Origin: DAXETY01 sp051155755
GTDB lineage: Bacteria > Desulfobacterota > Desulfobacteria > Desulfobacterales > SG8-13
DNA length: 37,103 nt
Assembly: GCA_051155755.1 (NCBI GenBank)
Contig: DAXETY010000105.1
Coordinates: forward strand, 1-37,103
Reading direction: 5' to 3'
Shown here: positions 23,536 to 31,575 of the stretch, piece by piece
Numbering within the stretch: position 1 is the first letter of the stretch
Layout of the letters: every line of letters begins with the position of its first letter
The notes under the pieces: model-generated
Databases searched by the model: none
Told to the model about the DNA's origin: nothing
The model's input: only the letters and a program-made list of their open reading frames with translations
Position numbers and translations under genes: made by a program

Positions 23536-24287
23536 AAAATGCGAATGCCGCCTGGCTGTGGATGGCCGTCGGCAAACACCCGGTGGCCCGGGATTATTTC
23601 AAAATCGGTGCCGACGAACCACTGCTGGGTGCTTTCGCAGACCGGATCGAGTCCGGGTACCGCCGTCTGACCGAAAGCGGCCGGCATCCCGGAGCGGGCA
23701 ACGGCTGGCGTTTCTGGGTTCGGGGTGGCAAAAAACATCGGCTGCTGGCCGGGATCTGCCGCAACAGCAGTGACAGCGTCGGACGGAATTATTTGCTGGT
23801 GGTGGCCGGCAGCGGTCCGCTCGACGGTTGGGAGAAACACTGGGATCTGCTGACCCTGGCGCTCGAGTCCTGCTGGGGGCGGGCCGAGGAACTCGCCGCC
23901 AAACGCTTTCTGGACTTTGCGCACCTGAAAGAGACCCTGCGTTTGATTCCGACCCCGAGCAGCGACTGGTCCGGCTGGCACGGTATCCTGCAGGACGCCG
24001 CCGCACAATTTCAGCGGACTTCCGAAAGCCCGCTGGGGGCGGTCGAACTGGGACCGGCGCTGCGATCGTTTTCAAAACAGGCGGCCGCAGTCGTCCCGAT
24101 TGAAGACATCATTCCCGGTATGGAATCGGAGCATCTGGCCGTGTTGTTGACCCGTTTCAAACGCAACGGCGCCGAAATGCCGCTGGCCGTCTTTTTAGGC
24201 GGCGGCAGCCGGGGCACGGAGCTGATGTTGTTCCGCCGTCCGTTGGCCCAGGAAGATTTTGTCCGCCTGTGGGCCGATGAAAAGTAA
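23520..24287 (+). CDS. tagF: T6SS-associated protein TagF
   Basis: 255 aa, starting inside the last codons of tssM (16-nt overlap). The N-terminal half fits the TagF (ImpM/BMA_A0400) family, with the characteristic GKHPVARDYFKIGADEPLLGA block, in which the usual GK-P-x-x-DF motif of the family can be recognised. The remainder is less conserved, with a VELGPALRSFSKQ segment and a C-terminal beta-rich end. In Pseudomonas aeruginosa, TagF is a post-translational repressor acting through the FHA protein, independently or in balance with threonine phosphorylation. Its presence suggests such a control layer here, although no FHA, PpkA or PppA gene is in the window. The protein is probably cytoplasmic. 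Confidence 0.75.
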   Translation: MLGQIKNANAAWLWMAVGKHPVARDYFKIGADEPLLGAFADRIESGYRRLTESGRHPGAGNGWRFWVRGGKKHRLLAGICRNSSDSVGRNYLLVVAGSGPLDGWEKHWDLLTLALESCWGRAEELAAKRFLDFAHLKETLRLIPTPSSDWSGWHGILQDAAAQFQRTSESPLGAVELGPALRSFSKQAAAVVPIEDIIPGMESEHLAVLLTRFKRNGAEMPLAVFLGGGSRGTELMLFRRPLAQEDFVRLWADEK

Positions 24288-24495
24288 ACCCGGAGCGGGG
24301 AGCGATCATGGCGCCCGCAAATTCGAAGACGACGGGTGCGATTTTCGTTGCCGCCGGGTCGGAAACCGACGTATTGCAGGACTGACAGTCGATGAATAAC
24401 GGAAATAATGGTTGACCGACCGATATCCGGGTGATCACCATGGCAAATCATCGCCGGTCGAATCGCAGCCGGCAAGGGCGATAAAGGAGCCCCTT

Positions 24496-25305
24496 ATGGA
24501 TGCCAGAGAATTGATCAGGGAGGGTCGGTTGTCGGACGCCCGCAGCCGTTTGACCGAGAGCGTCAAGGCCAATCCGGGCGACAGCGGCAGTCGAACGATG
24601 TTGTTTCAGGTGCTCGCTTACGCCGGAGAGTGGGACAAAGCCCGGCGTCACCTGGAGGTGCTTGCCGGTCAGGATTCGGGCCGGGCCGGTGGTGTCAGCG
24701 TTTGCCTGGAACTGGTGCAGGCGGAAACCGAACGTCTGCAGGTGATGGACCTGAAAACACCGCCGTCTTTTCTGCCCCGCGAGCCGGATTTTGCCGATGG
24801 CTTGCGCACGGTGCTGCAGGACTTGTATCAAGGAAGCTTCGAGTCGGCGCGGCAGCATGTCGAAGCCATCGACGCCGCATGCCCGAGGATTGCGGGAACC
24901 CTGAATGGAAATGCCTTCGAGGGTGTGCGCGACGTTGACGCACGCTTTGCCCATGTTCTGGAAGCGTTCATTCACGGTCGCTATGTGTGGATTGCCTTTG
25001 CGGACATCCGCGAGCTGGCGCTGCCCCGGCCGAAAAATTTGCTGGACCTGCTCTGGATGCAGGCGCAGGTGACGACCTGGGAGGGTTTGACGGCCAATGC
25101 GCACCTGCCCGTGCTTTATCCGGCGTCCTTCCGTCATGCGGACGACGCCGTCAAACTCGGGCGCGTGACCGAATGGGAATCGATGGGAGCGGGCTTGATC
25201 CGGGGAATCGGCCAGCATGTTTTTGAATTCGGCGATCGGGAGGTGGGATTGCTGGAGATCCAGGAAGCCAATTTTATCCCGTCGGGTTCGGAGGACAACC
25301 CATGA
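24496..25305 (+). CDS. tagJ: T6SS accessory protein TagJ (ImpE/SciE family)
   Basis: 269 aa from ATG 24496, which has AAAGGAG 6 nt upstream; the open frame to 24412 is not needed. The N-terminal part is TPR-like (ELIREGRLSDARSRLTESVKANPGD; FQVLAYAGEWDKARRHLEVL). The C-terminal half has ImpE-type blocks: GRYVWIAFADIRELALPRPKN, LLDLLWMQAQV and LPVLYPAS. TagJ proteins accompany a subset of T6SS and, in P. aeruginosa, bind the sheath protein TssB and are linked to ClpV. The 208-bp gap after tagF holds no clear gene. The stop overlaps the tssA start by four bases (ATGA at 25302). Confidence 0.9.
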   Translation: MDARELIREGRLSDARSRLTESVKANPGDSGSRTMLFQVLAYAGEWDKARRHLEVLAGQDSGRAGGVSVCLELVQAETERLQVMDLKTPPSFLPREPDFADGLRTVLQDLYQGSFESARQHVEAIDAACPRIAGTLNGNAFEGVRDVDARFAHVLEAFIHGRYVWIAFADIRELALPRPKNLLDLLWMQAQVTTWEGLTANAHLPVLYPASFRHADDAVKLGRVTEWESMGAGLIRGIGQHVFEFGDREVGLLEIQEANFIPSGSEDNP

Positions 25306-26573
25306 AACGCAGCATCGATATGGAAAAAATCCTGGCACCGCTTTCCGAAGACAACCCGGCCGGCGAGGATCTCAAGTACACCCTCCACGACGAGATCAAG
25401 GAGGCCCGCCGGGAGGACGATCTGCTGGATCAGGGAGACTGGCAGCGGGAAGTCAAAAAGGCCGATTGGGAAAAGGTGATTTCGTTGAGCCTGCACGCGC
25501 TGGGGGAAAAATCCAAAGACCTGCAGATCGCCGCCTGGCTGACCGAGGCACTGACGGTCGCCGAGGGTTTTGAAGGACTGCAAACCGGATTGACGATCAT
25601 CAACGAATACATCGGGCCGCTTTGGGAGCATGTCTATCCGGAAATCGAAGATGACGATCTGGACTATCGGATCGGCTGCCTGGAGTATCTGAACAATACC
25701 GTGGAACTGCGGATCCGCAGCGTTCCCCTGACCGACCCCCGCGGCCGAGCCGGCTACTCCTACCTGCAGTGGGAGGAATCCCGCCGGGTCGGCTATGAAG
25801 ACGACGCTTCCCGCAGGGACCATCGCGAAGAATTGATCGCCGAAGGCAAAATACCGCCCGAAGAATTCGACGCCGCCGTCAGCCAGTCGAGCCTGGAATT
25901 CTATGAAACGCTGTTCGAACAGCTGACCGGCTGCCGCAACGAATACGAGCGCTTGGATGCGCGGGTGGATGAAAAATTCGGCAACGAGGCCCCCCGGCTG
26001 GCGGAAATGCGACAGGCGCTGGAAAATGTCGAATCGCTGGTTCAAAAGTTGTTGAAAGGAAAACAGAGCACCGCGCCGGACACGGAAGACGTCGAGGCTG
26101 CGGAACCGGCTTCGGCGGAGGAAGAGATGGTAGACATGGAAAATGTCGCAGCGTTGCCGACGACAGCTGCCGGTGTCGATTTCGAAACCCAGGAGAAAGC
26201 TGTCTGGCAGCAGGCCCAGCAGGTATTTCAGAAAAACGGTTTCAAACCGGCGTTGGCCCAGGTTCTGGCCGCGGCCAACACGGCACCGTCGATCCGCACC
26301 AAAAGCCGGTTTCAGCTGTTGATGGCCAAGTTGTGCCTGCAGGCCCAGCGCCCCGACCTGGCCCTGCCCATCGTAGAGGAACTCAACACCCGCATCGAAG
26401 AGCTGAACCTGGCCCGCTGGGAATCCAGTCAGTGGGTGGCCGAAGTATTGGAAGCGCTCTACCGGTGCTTGACGACCGAAGAATACAATGATTCCAGCCG
26501 TGCCGCCGAACTCTTCCGCAAGATGTGCACGCTGGATGTCACCAAAGCCATGCTGTACCGGCATCAAATCTAA
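25302..26573 (+). CDS. tssA: T6SS cap/baseplate protein TssA
   Basis: 423 aa starting at the ATGA overlap with tagJ. The N-terminal ImpA_N domain is clear: ILAPLSEDNPAGEDLKY, then DWQREVKKADWEKVISLSLHAL, LQIAAWLTEALTVAEGFEGL and LWEHVYPEIEDDDLDYR. A charged coiled linker follows at about 235-280. The C-terminal domain (FKPALAQVLAAANTAPSIR; RFQLLMAKLCLQAQRPDLA; VLEALYRCL) is of the VasJ-like helical type. TssA primes assembly at the baseplate and stays at the distal end of the growing tail. Being coupled to tagJ and followed 18 nt later by tssB, it belongs to the sheath assembly section of the operon. Confidence 0.93.
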   Translation: MKRSIDMEKILAPLSEDNPAGEDLKYTLHDEIKEARREDDLLDQGDWQREVKKADWEKVISLSLHALGEKSKDLQIAAWLTEALTVAEGFEGLQTGLTIINEYIGPLWEHVYPEIEDDDLDYRIGCLEYLNNTVELRIRSVPLTDPRGRAGYSYLQWEESRRVGYEDDASRRDHREELIAEGKIPPEEFDAAVSQSSLEFYETLFEQLTGCRNEYERLDARVDEKFGNEAPRLAEMRQALENVESLVQKLLKGKQSTAPDTEDVEAAEPASAEEEMVDMENVAALPTTAAGVDFETQEKAVWQQAQQVFQKNGFKPALAQVLAAANTAPSIRTKSRFQLLMAKLCLQAQRPDLALPIVEELNTRIEELNLARWESSQWVAEVLEALYRCLTTEEYNDSSRAAELFRKMCTLDVTKAMLYRHQI

Positions 26574-26591
26574 CGGAAAGGAGTGAACATC

Positions 26592-27128
26592 ATGCCCGAG
26601 AGTATACAGCACAAGCTCGACAGGGTGCGGTCGCCGAGGGTCCACATCACCTATGACGTGGAAATCGGCGATGCCATCGAAATGAAGGAAATCCCGTTTG
26701 TCGTCGGCGTACTGGCCGACCTGTCCGGCAAGCCCGACCAACCGCTTCCCAAGATGAAAGACCGCAAGTTCGTTGAAATCGATCGTGACAATTTCAACCA
26801 GGTCCTCGAGGGCATGAAGCCGCGGTTGGCCTACCGGGTGGACAACAAGCTCACCGACGACGACACCAAAATGGCCGTCGAACTGAAATTCCGGTCGATG
26901 GATGATTTTCATCCCGAACGGATTGCCGATCAGGTGCAGCCATTGCGCAAACTGGTGGAGACCCGGCAGCGCCTGTCCGATCTTCTCAGCAAACTGGACG
27001 GCAACGACAAACTCGAAGAGCTTCTGCAGGATGTCTTGGCCAGCACGGAAAAGGTCGAACAGCTGGCCAAGGAAGCCGGCGTGGACAAATCCGCTGCAGA
27101 AGGCGAAGAACCCAAGCAGGAAGAATAG
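26592..27128 (+). CDS. tssB: T6SS contractile sheath small subunit TssB (VipA)
   Basis: 178 aa from ATG 26592; AAAGGAG ends 8 nt upstream, whereas the in-frame GTG at 26583 overlaps that site and is rejected. The family core is evident: SPRVHITYDVEIGDAIEMKEIP, FVVGVLADLSG and DRKFVEIDRDNFNQVL. The C-terminal part has the KLVETRQRLSDLLSKLDGN helix that pairs with TssC. The acidic tail is variable. TssB and TssC form the contractile sheath in the cytoplasm that is later disassembled by ClpV. The tssC start follows after 17 nt. Confidence 0.96.
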   Translation: MPESIQHKLDRVRSPRVHITYDVEIGDAIEMKEIPFVVGVLADLSGKPDQPLPKMKDRKFVEIDRDNFNQVLEGMKPRLAYRVDNKLTDDDTKMAVELKFRSMDDFHPERIADQVQPLRKLVETRQRLSDLLSKLDGNDKLEELLQDVLASTEKVEQLAKEAGVDKSAAEGEEPKQEE

Positions 27129-27145
27129 CACAAAGGAGTCCAACG

Positions 27146-28636
27146 ATGGCGGAAAACGAACAACAACAAGCCGAAGCTGCGAAAACCGAAGAAGTACAGC
27201 AGGAAGTCAGCCTGCTGGATCAGATCATCAACGAGGGGAAAATGGCCCTCCAGGAAAACCAGCGCGGCATGGCCAAGGATCTCCTCACGGAGTTTGTCGG
27301 ACAGATCATGGAAGGCGCCATTACCATATCCAAGGATACCGAAGCCATGATCAATGCCCGGATCAGCCAGATCGACAAGCTGCTGTCCGACCAGCTCAAC
27401 GAGATCATGCACCACCAGGATTTTCAGAAACTGGAAGGTTCTTGGCGCGGACTGCACTACCTGGTCCAGCAGAGCGAAACCGGGGAGCATTTGAAAATCC
27501 GGGTTCTCAACGCCTCGAAAAAAGATTTGCTCAAGGATCTGGAAAAAGCGGCCGAGTTCGATCAGTCCCAGCTCTTCAAAAAAATCTACGAATCGGAATT
27601 CGGCACCTTCGGCGGATCGGCCTACGGTGCGCTGATCGGAGACTACCAAATCAGCAATCATCCCCAGGACCTGTCCTTCCTGGAGAAGATGTCCCAGGTC
27701 GCATCGGCCGCCCATGCCCCGTTTATTTCCGCGGCCTCGCCGCAGCTGTTCGGTTTCGACAGCTTCACCCAGCTGGGCGAGCCCCGCGATATGGCCAAGA
27801 TCTTTCAACGGACCGAGTTCGCCAAATGGCGATCGTTCCGAGAGTCCGACGATGCGCGCTACGTGGCGCTGGCCATGCCGCACATCCTGATGCGGCTGCC
27901 TTACGGAAGAGCCAACGTGCCGGTGGAGGCCTTCGACTTCGAAGAGCGTGTCGACGGCACCGACCACAGTAAATATTTGTGGGGCAACGCCGCCTATGCC
28001 CTGGGAACCCGTCTTACCGATGCGTTTGCCAAGTATCACTGGTGTGCGGCGATTCGCGGCGTGGAAGGCGGCGGCCTGGTGGAAGGCCTTCCGGTGCACA
28101 CCTTCAAAACCGACGAGGGCGATGTGGCCCTGAAGTGTCCGACGGAAATCGCCATCACCGATCGACGCGAAAAAGAACTGGCCGATCTGGGATTTGTCCC
28201 GCTGGTCCATTGCAAGGATACCGATTACGCGGCATTTTTCAGCACCCAGACCGCCAACAAACCCAAGCTCTACGACACCGACGCCGCCAATGCCAATGCC
28301 CGATTGTCGTCGCAGCTGCAATACATCCTGGCGGTTTCGCGGTTCGCCCACTACCTGAAGTCGATGATGCGCGACAAGATCGGCAGCTATATGAGCCGCA
28401 AGAACGCCGAAGATTTTCTCAATCGCTGGATCAACAATTACACCCTGGGCGACGACGATGCCGGCCAGGAGATGAAGGCCAAGTATCCGCTGCGGGAAGC
28501 GCGGGTGGATGTCACCGAAATTCCCGGTAAGCCCGGCGCCTATCGGGCGGTGGCCTTCCTCAGGCCCCACTACCAGTTGGATGAGCTGACCGTGTCCTTG
28601 CGGCTGGTGGCGAATCTGCCGCCGCCGGCGGCCTGA
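27146..28636 (+). CDS. tssC: T6SS contractile sheath large subunit TssC (VipB)
   Basis: 496 aa, the usual TssC length, with AAAGGAG 7 nt before the ATG. Conserved blocks include FQKLEGSWRGLHYLVQQSE, YGALIGDYQISNHPQDL, HAPFISAASPQLFG, LPYGRANVPVEAFDFEE, LWGNAAYALGTRL and a C-terminal EIPGKPGAYRAVAFLRPHYQLDEL. TssC is the larger sheath subunit; its N-terminal helix is the region pulled by ClpV during recycling in systems studied elsewhere. The 146-bp gap after it, before hcp, contains a long palindrome. Confidence 0.97.
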   Translation: MAENEQQQAEAAKTEEVQQEVSLLDQIINEGKMALQENQRGMAKDLLTEFVGQIMEGAITISKDTEAMINARISQIDKLLSDQLNEIMHHQDFQKLEGSWRGLHYLVQQSETGEHLKIRVLNASKKDLLKDLEKAAEFDQSQLFKKIYESEFGTFGGSAYGALIGDYQISNHPQDLSFLEKMSQVASAAHAPFISAASPQLFGFDSFTQLGEPRDMAKIFQRTEFAKWRSFRESDDARYVALAMPHILMRLPYGRANVPVEAFDFEERVDGTDHSKYLWGNAAYALGTRLTDAFAKYHWCAAIRGVEGGGLVEGLPVHTFKTDEGDVALKCPTEIAITDRREKELADLGFVPLVHCKDTDYAAFFSTQTANKPKLYDTDAANANARLSSQLQYILAVSRFAHYLKSMMRDKIGSYMSRKNAEDFLNRWINNYTLGDDDAGQEMKAKYPLREARVDVTEIPGKPGAYRAVAFLRPHYQLDELTVSLRLVANLPPPAA

Positions 28637-28727
28637 TCTTTTTGACCTCAAAATCTCAAGAAAGGGGGGCCAAGCCAGCGCAGTACAATCAATGGTTGGG
28701 TGGATAAACAGATGGTTTGCAATACGA

Positions 28728-28757
28728 CCGGAGGTGACGCAGCTGCATCACCACCGG
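28728..28757 (+). promoter_or_regulatory. 30-bp near-perfect palindrome just upstream of hcp
   Basis: Two 15-bp arms meet at GCAG|CTGC: CCGGAGGTGACGCAG and CTGCATCACCACCGG. 13 of 15 positions pair. It lies 25 nt before the hcp start and about 90 nt after the tssC stop. There is no T-run, so it is not a standard terminator. It could be an operator, or an mRNA hairpin that shields a processed hcp message. Confidence 0.6.
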
Positions 28758-28782
28758 CTCCATAAAGAAAGGAGGATTTGAA

Positions 28783-29265
28783 ATGGCTGTCGATATGTTT
28801 CTCAAACTGGACGGGATCAAGGGAGAGTCTGCAGACGACAAACACAAGGAAGAAATCGATGTGCTTGCCTGGAGCTGGGGGGCTTCGCAAAGCGGCACCA
28901 TGCATGAAGGCAGCGGCGGTGGCGCCGGAAAGGCCAATTTTAAGGACATCAGCGTCACAAAGTGGGTCGACTCCGCCTCGCACAAACTCCTTAAAGCGGT
29001 TTCCACCGGGCAGCACGTCAAAGAGGCCCTGCTGACGGTGCGCAAGGCGGGCGAAAAGCCCCTGGAATACATCAAGATCACCATGAAAAATTGTCTGATT
29101 TCTTCCGTTTCCACCGGCGGGTCCGGCGGGGAGGACCGGCTCACCGAAAGCGTGACCATCAACTTTGGCGAATATGCATTCGAGTACACGCCCCAAAAGG
29201 ACGACGGCAGCGCGGGCAGCGTATTGCCGTTTAAATTCGATATCCGGGCCAACAAAGAGAAATGA
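28783..29265 (+). CDS. hcp: T6SS tube protein Hcp (TssD)
   Basis: 160 aa from ATG 28783, with the strongest ribosome site in the cluster (AAAGGAGG, 6-7 nt upstream). The sequence is typical of Hcp: MAVDMFLKLDGIKGESADDKH, IDVLAWSWGASQSGT, DISVTKWVDSASHKLLKAVSTG and a C-terminal beta-strand with FEYTP. Hcp hexamers stack into the tube inside the sheath and are exported in large amounts. A strong ribosome site and its own 146-bp leader with a palindrome agree with a need for more Hcp than its neighbours. The stop overlaps the tssE start (ATGA at 29262). Confidence 0.97.
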   Translation: MAVDMFLKLDGIKGESADDKHKEEIDVLAWSWGASQSGTMHEGSGGGAGKANFKDISVTKWVDSASHKLLKAVSTGQHVKEALLTVRKAGEKPLEYIKITMKNCLISSVSTGGSGGEDRLTESVTINFGEYAFEYTPQKDDGSAGSVLPFKFDIRANKEK

Positions 29266-29735
29266 ATCAGAATCACCAGAACGCGCAGAGCTCCATATTG
29301 GACAGGCTTATCGACAATGAGCCCGGCAATACTCGTGAGCCTGTCCAGTACCGTCTTTCGGTTGGGCAAATCAAGGATGCTGTCGTGCGGGATCTGGAAA
29401 ACCTGCTCAACACCCGTCGTCAGATCCGGCTGCCGCCCACTGAATACAGGGAGGTTCAAAACTCTTTCTATCTTTACGGTCTGCAGGATTTCACCTCTGC
29501 AAATCCAGACAGCCCGTTTGTCAAACAGCGACTGCGCCAGGCGATCGAACAGGCGATTTCCAGCTACGAGCCCCGCCTGAAAAACGTCACGGTTCAAGTC
29601 GAATCTTCGAGTAAAAACGAGCGGAACCTGCGGTTTCGAATTACCGCGGTGCTGAAGGTGGAGCCCATTACCGAGCCGGTAACCTTCGACACTTTTTTCG
29701 ATATCAGCCGCAGCGAATACCGGATTTCCAGATAA
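29262..29735 (+). CDS. tssE: T6SS baseplate protein TssE (gp25-like)
   Basis: 157 aa, translationally coupled to hcp through an ATGA overlap. The start region reads SSILDRLIDNEP. The domain contains VVRDLENLLNTRRQIRLPP, then FYLYGLQDFTSANP and the gp25 signature IEQAISSYEPRLKNVTVQV with the conserved EPRL. TssE is the phage gp25-like baseplate wedge component that nucleates sheath polymerisation. It is followed after 34 nt by tssF, whose own ribosome site is weak. Confidence 0.95.
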   Translation: MNQNHQNAQSSILDRLIDNEPGNTREPVQYRLSVGQIKDAVVRDLENLLNTRRQIRLPPTEYREVQNSFYLYGLQDFTSANPDSPFVKQRLRQAIEQAISSYEPRLKNVTVQVESSSKNERNLRFRITAVLKVEPITEPVTFDTFFDISRSEYRISR

Positions 29736-29769
29736 CACCGAACGCTTTAAACCCTTTCGGGCTTCCGCC

Positions 29770-31575
29770 ATGGATGACAGACTCCTGCAATATTACGAAC
29801 GCGAATTGACTTACATCCGAGCGATGGCCGCCGAATTCGCGCGCACCTATCCCAAAATCGCGGGAAGACTCCTGCTGGAGCCCGACCGCTGCGAAGACCC
29901 GCACACCGAGCGGTTGATCGAAGCCTTCGCCTTTATCAGCAGCCGGATCCACAAGAAGATCGACGACGACTTTCCGGAAATCACCGAAGCGCTGCTCAAC
30001 ATCCTCTACCCGCATTACGTCACCCCGATTCCGTCCATGTCGATCGTGCGATTCGATCCGATCAAGCAAAACGTGGCCGAAAGCGGCTATCGGATCGATG
30101 CCGACACCATGTTGTATTCCAAACCGATTCGCGGCACGCCGTGCCGTTTTCGTACCTGCCTTCCGTTGACGCTCTGGCCGGTGGAAGTGGCGGCGGCCGG
30201 ATTGCGCGATCCGAAATACCCTTCGGCCGGTGTCGCGCAGTCGGTGGTCATTGAATTGAAAACCTTTAACGAATTCAAACTGGCGCAGCTGGGATGGGAA
30301 TCCCTGCGCTTTTTTCTGAACGGACCCACCCAGCACATCTTTCATCTTTACGAACTGCTTTTGAACGACGTGGCCGGGATCGTGTGCGAGACGGTGGACG
30401 AGGCCGGCAAGACCCAAACCGTGCGCTGGGGACCGGAGCATATCCAGCCGGTGGGATTCGCCCCCCATGAGCGCATGATGCCCTATCCCGAGCGATCCTT
30501 TCCCGGATACAACCTGCTGTTCGAATATTTCTGTTTCCCCGAAAAATTTCTCTATTTCGACCTGAACGGATTGGACGGTTTGAAGAAACTCGGCGACAGT
30601 GATTCACTGCGGCTGTGGATCAATCTGAAGCGACCTTCCAAACCCAATTTCGTTGTCAACCGCGACACGCTGCTGCTGCAGACCGTGCCGGTGGTGAACC
30701 TGTTTCAGCGCATCGCCGAACCGATCCGGGTGGAGCACCAGAAAACCGATTATCCCGTCGTGCCGGATGTGCGCAGGCTCAACGCCACCGAAGTCTTCAG
30801 CATCGACCAGGTTTCGGCCACCTCGGCGCGCACCCCGGGAAAACAGATCGAATACAGACCGTTTTACTCGATCCGGCATCACCTCGACAGCGACGAGGAA
30901 ATGCCCGAGCGGGTGTTCTGGCACATGCAGCGAAGGGCTTCCGGACGCCAGGATGACCCGGGGACCGACGTGTTTCTGTCATTTACGGGGTTCGATTTCA
31001 CACCCCGGGATCCCGGGGTGGAGGTGTTGACCGTGCGCACCACCTGTACCAACCGGGACCTGCCGGCGCGGCTGCCCTTCGGCGATCCCTCCGGAGACTT
31101 CGACATGGAGGTGGAGGCACCGGTTGCCGGCATCGCCGCGATCATCAAACCGACGCCCACCCGCCGGCCTCCGCTGGGTGGTGAGCTGCAGTGGCGTCTG
31201 ATCTCGCACCTGTCCCTCAACTATATCTCCATCGTCCAGGGCGGTGAAAGCGCCCTCAAGGAGATCCTGAAACTTTATGATTTTGACAACTCCCCGTCCA
31301 CGCGCCAGCAGATCGAAGGAATCGTCTCGCTGCAGGCCGAACACGTGACCCGGCGCATCGGCCATTCCTTTTGCCGGGGGGTGCAGGTCACCATCGAATT
31401 CGACGAGGACAAATTCGTGGGAGCGGGCATGTTCTTGTTTGCCGGCATCCTGGAGCGCTTTCTGGCCCAGTACGTCTCGGTCAATTCGTTTTCTCAGCTT
31501 GTCGTCAAAACCATTCAACGCAAAGAGATCGTGAAAAAGTGGCCTCCCCGAAGCGGAAATCAGGTACTCCTCTGA
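29770..31575 (+). CDS. tssF: T6SS baseplate protein TssF (VasA)
   Basis: 601 aa, full length for the family. The N-terminus is highly typical: DRLLQYYERELTYIRAMAAEF, YPKIAGRLLLEP, DPHTERLIEAFAFISSRI and DDFPEITEALLNILYPHY. Later blocks include FPGYNLLFEYFCFPEKFLYFDL and a C-terminal GVQVTIEFDED-type region. TssF forms the baseplate wedge with two copies per TssG. No strong ribosome site precedes ATG 29770. The 3' end overlaps the preferred tssG start by 37 nt. Confidence 0.96.
   Translation: MDDRLLQYYERELTYIRAMAAEFARTYPKIAGRLLLEPDRCEDPHTERLIEAFAFISSRIHKKIDDDFPEITEALLNILYPHYVTPIPSMSIVRFDPIKQNVAESGYRIDADTMLYSKPIRGTPCRFRTCLPLTLWPVEVAAAGLRDPKYPSAGVAQSVVIELKTFNEFKLAQLGWESLRFFLNGPTQHIFHLYELLLNDVAGIVCETVDEAGKTQTVRWGPEHIQPVGFAPHERMMPYPERSFPGYNLLFEYFCFPEKFLYFDLNGLDGLKKLGDSDSLRLWINLKRPSKPNFVVNRDTLLLQTVPVVNLFQRIAEPIRVEHQKTDYPVVPDVRRLNATEVFSIDQVSATSARTPGKQIEYRPFYSIRHHLDSDEEMPERVFWHMQRRASGRQDDPGTDVFLSFTGFDFTPRDPGVEVLTVRTTCTNRDLPARLPFGDPSGDFDMEVEAPVAGIAAIIKPTPTRRPPLGGELQWRLISHLSLNYISIVQGGESALKEILKLYDFDNSPSTRQQIEGIVSLQAEHVTRRIGHSFCRGVQVTIEFDEDKFVGAGMFLFAGILERFLAQYVSVNSFSQLVVKTIQRKEIVKKWPPRSGNQVLL

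Noticed and set aside
24308..24385. 25-codon ORF (MAPANSKTTG...) between tagF and tagJ with a GGAG-like site
   Set aside because: Too short, no supporting promoter or recognisable motif, and the spacing of the ribosome site is ordinary for chance in GC-rich DNA.
28637..28782. Sigma54 promoter before hcp (TTGCAA at 28717)
   Set aside because: No GG at the required distance upstream of the TTGC element.
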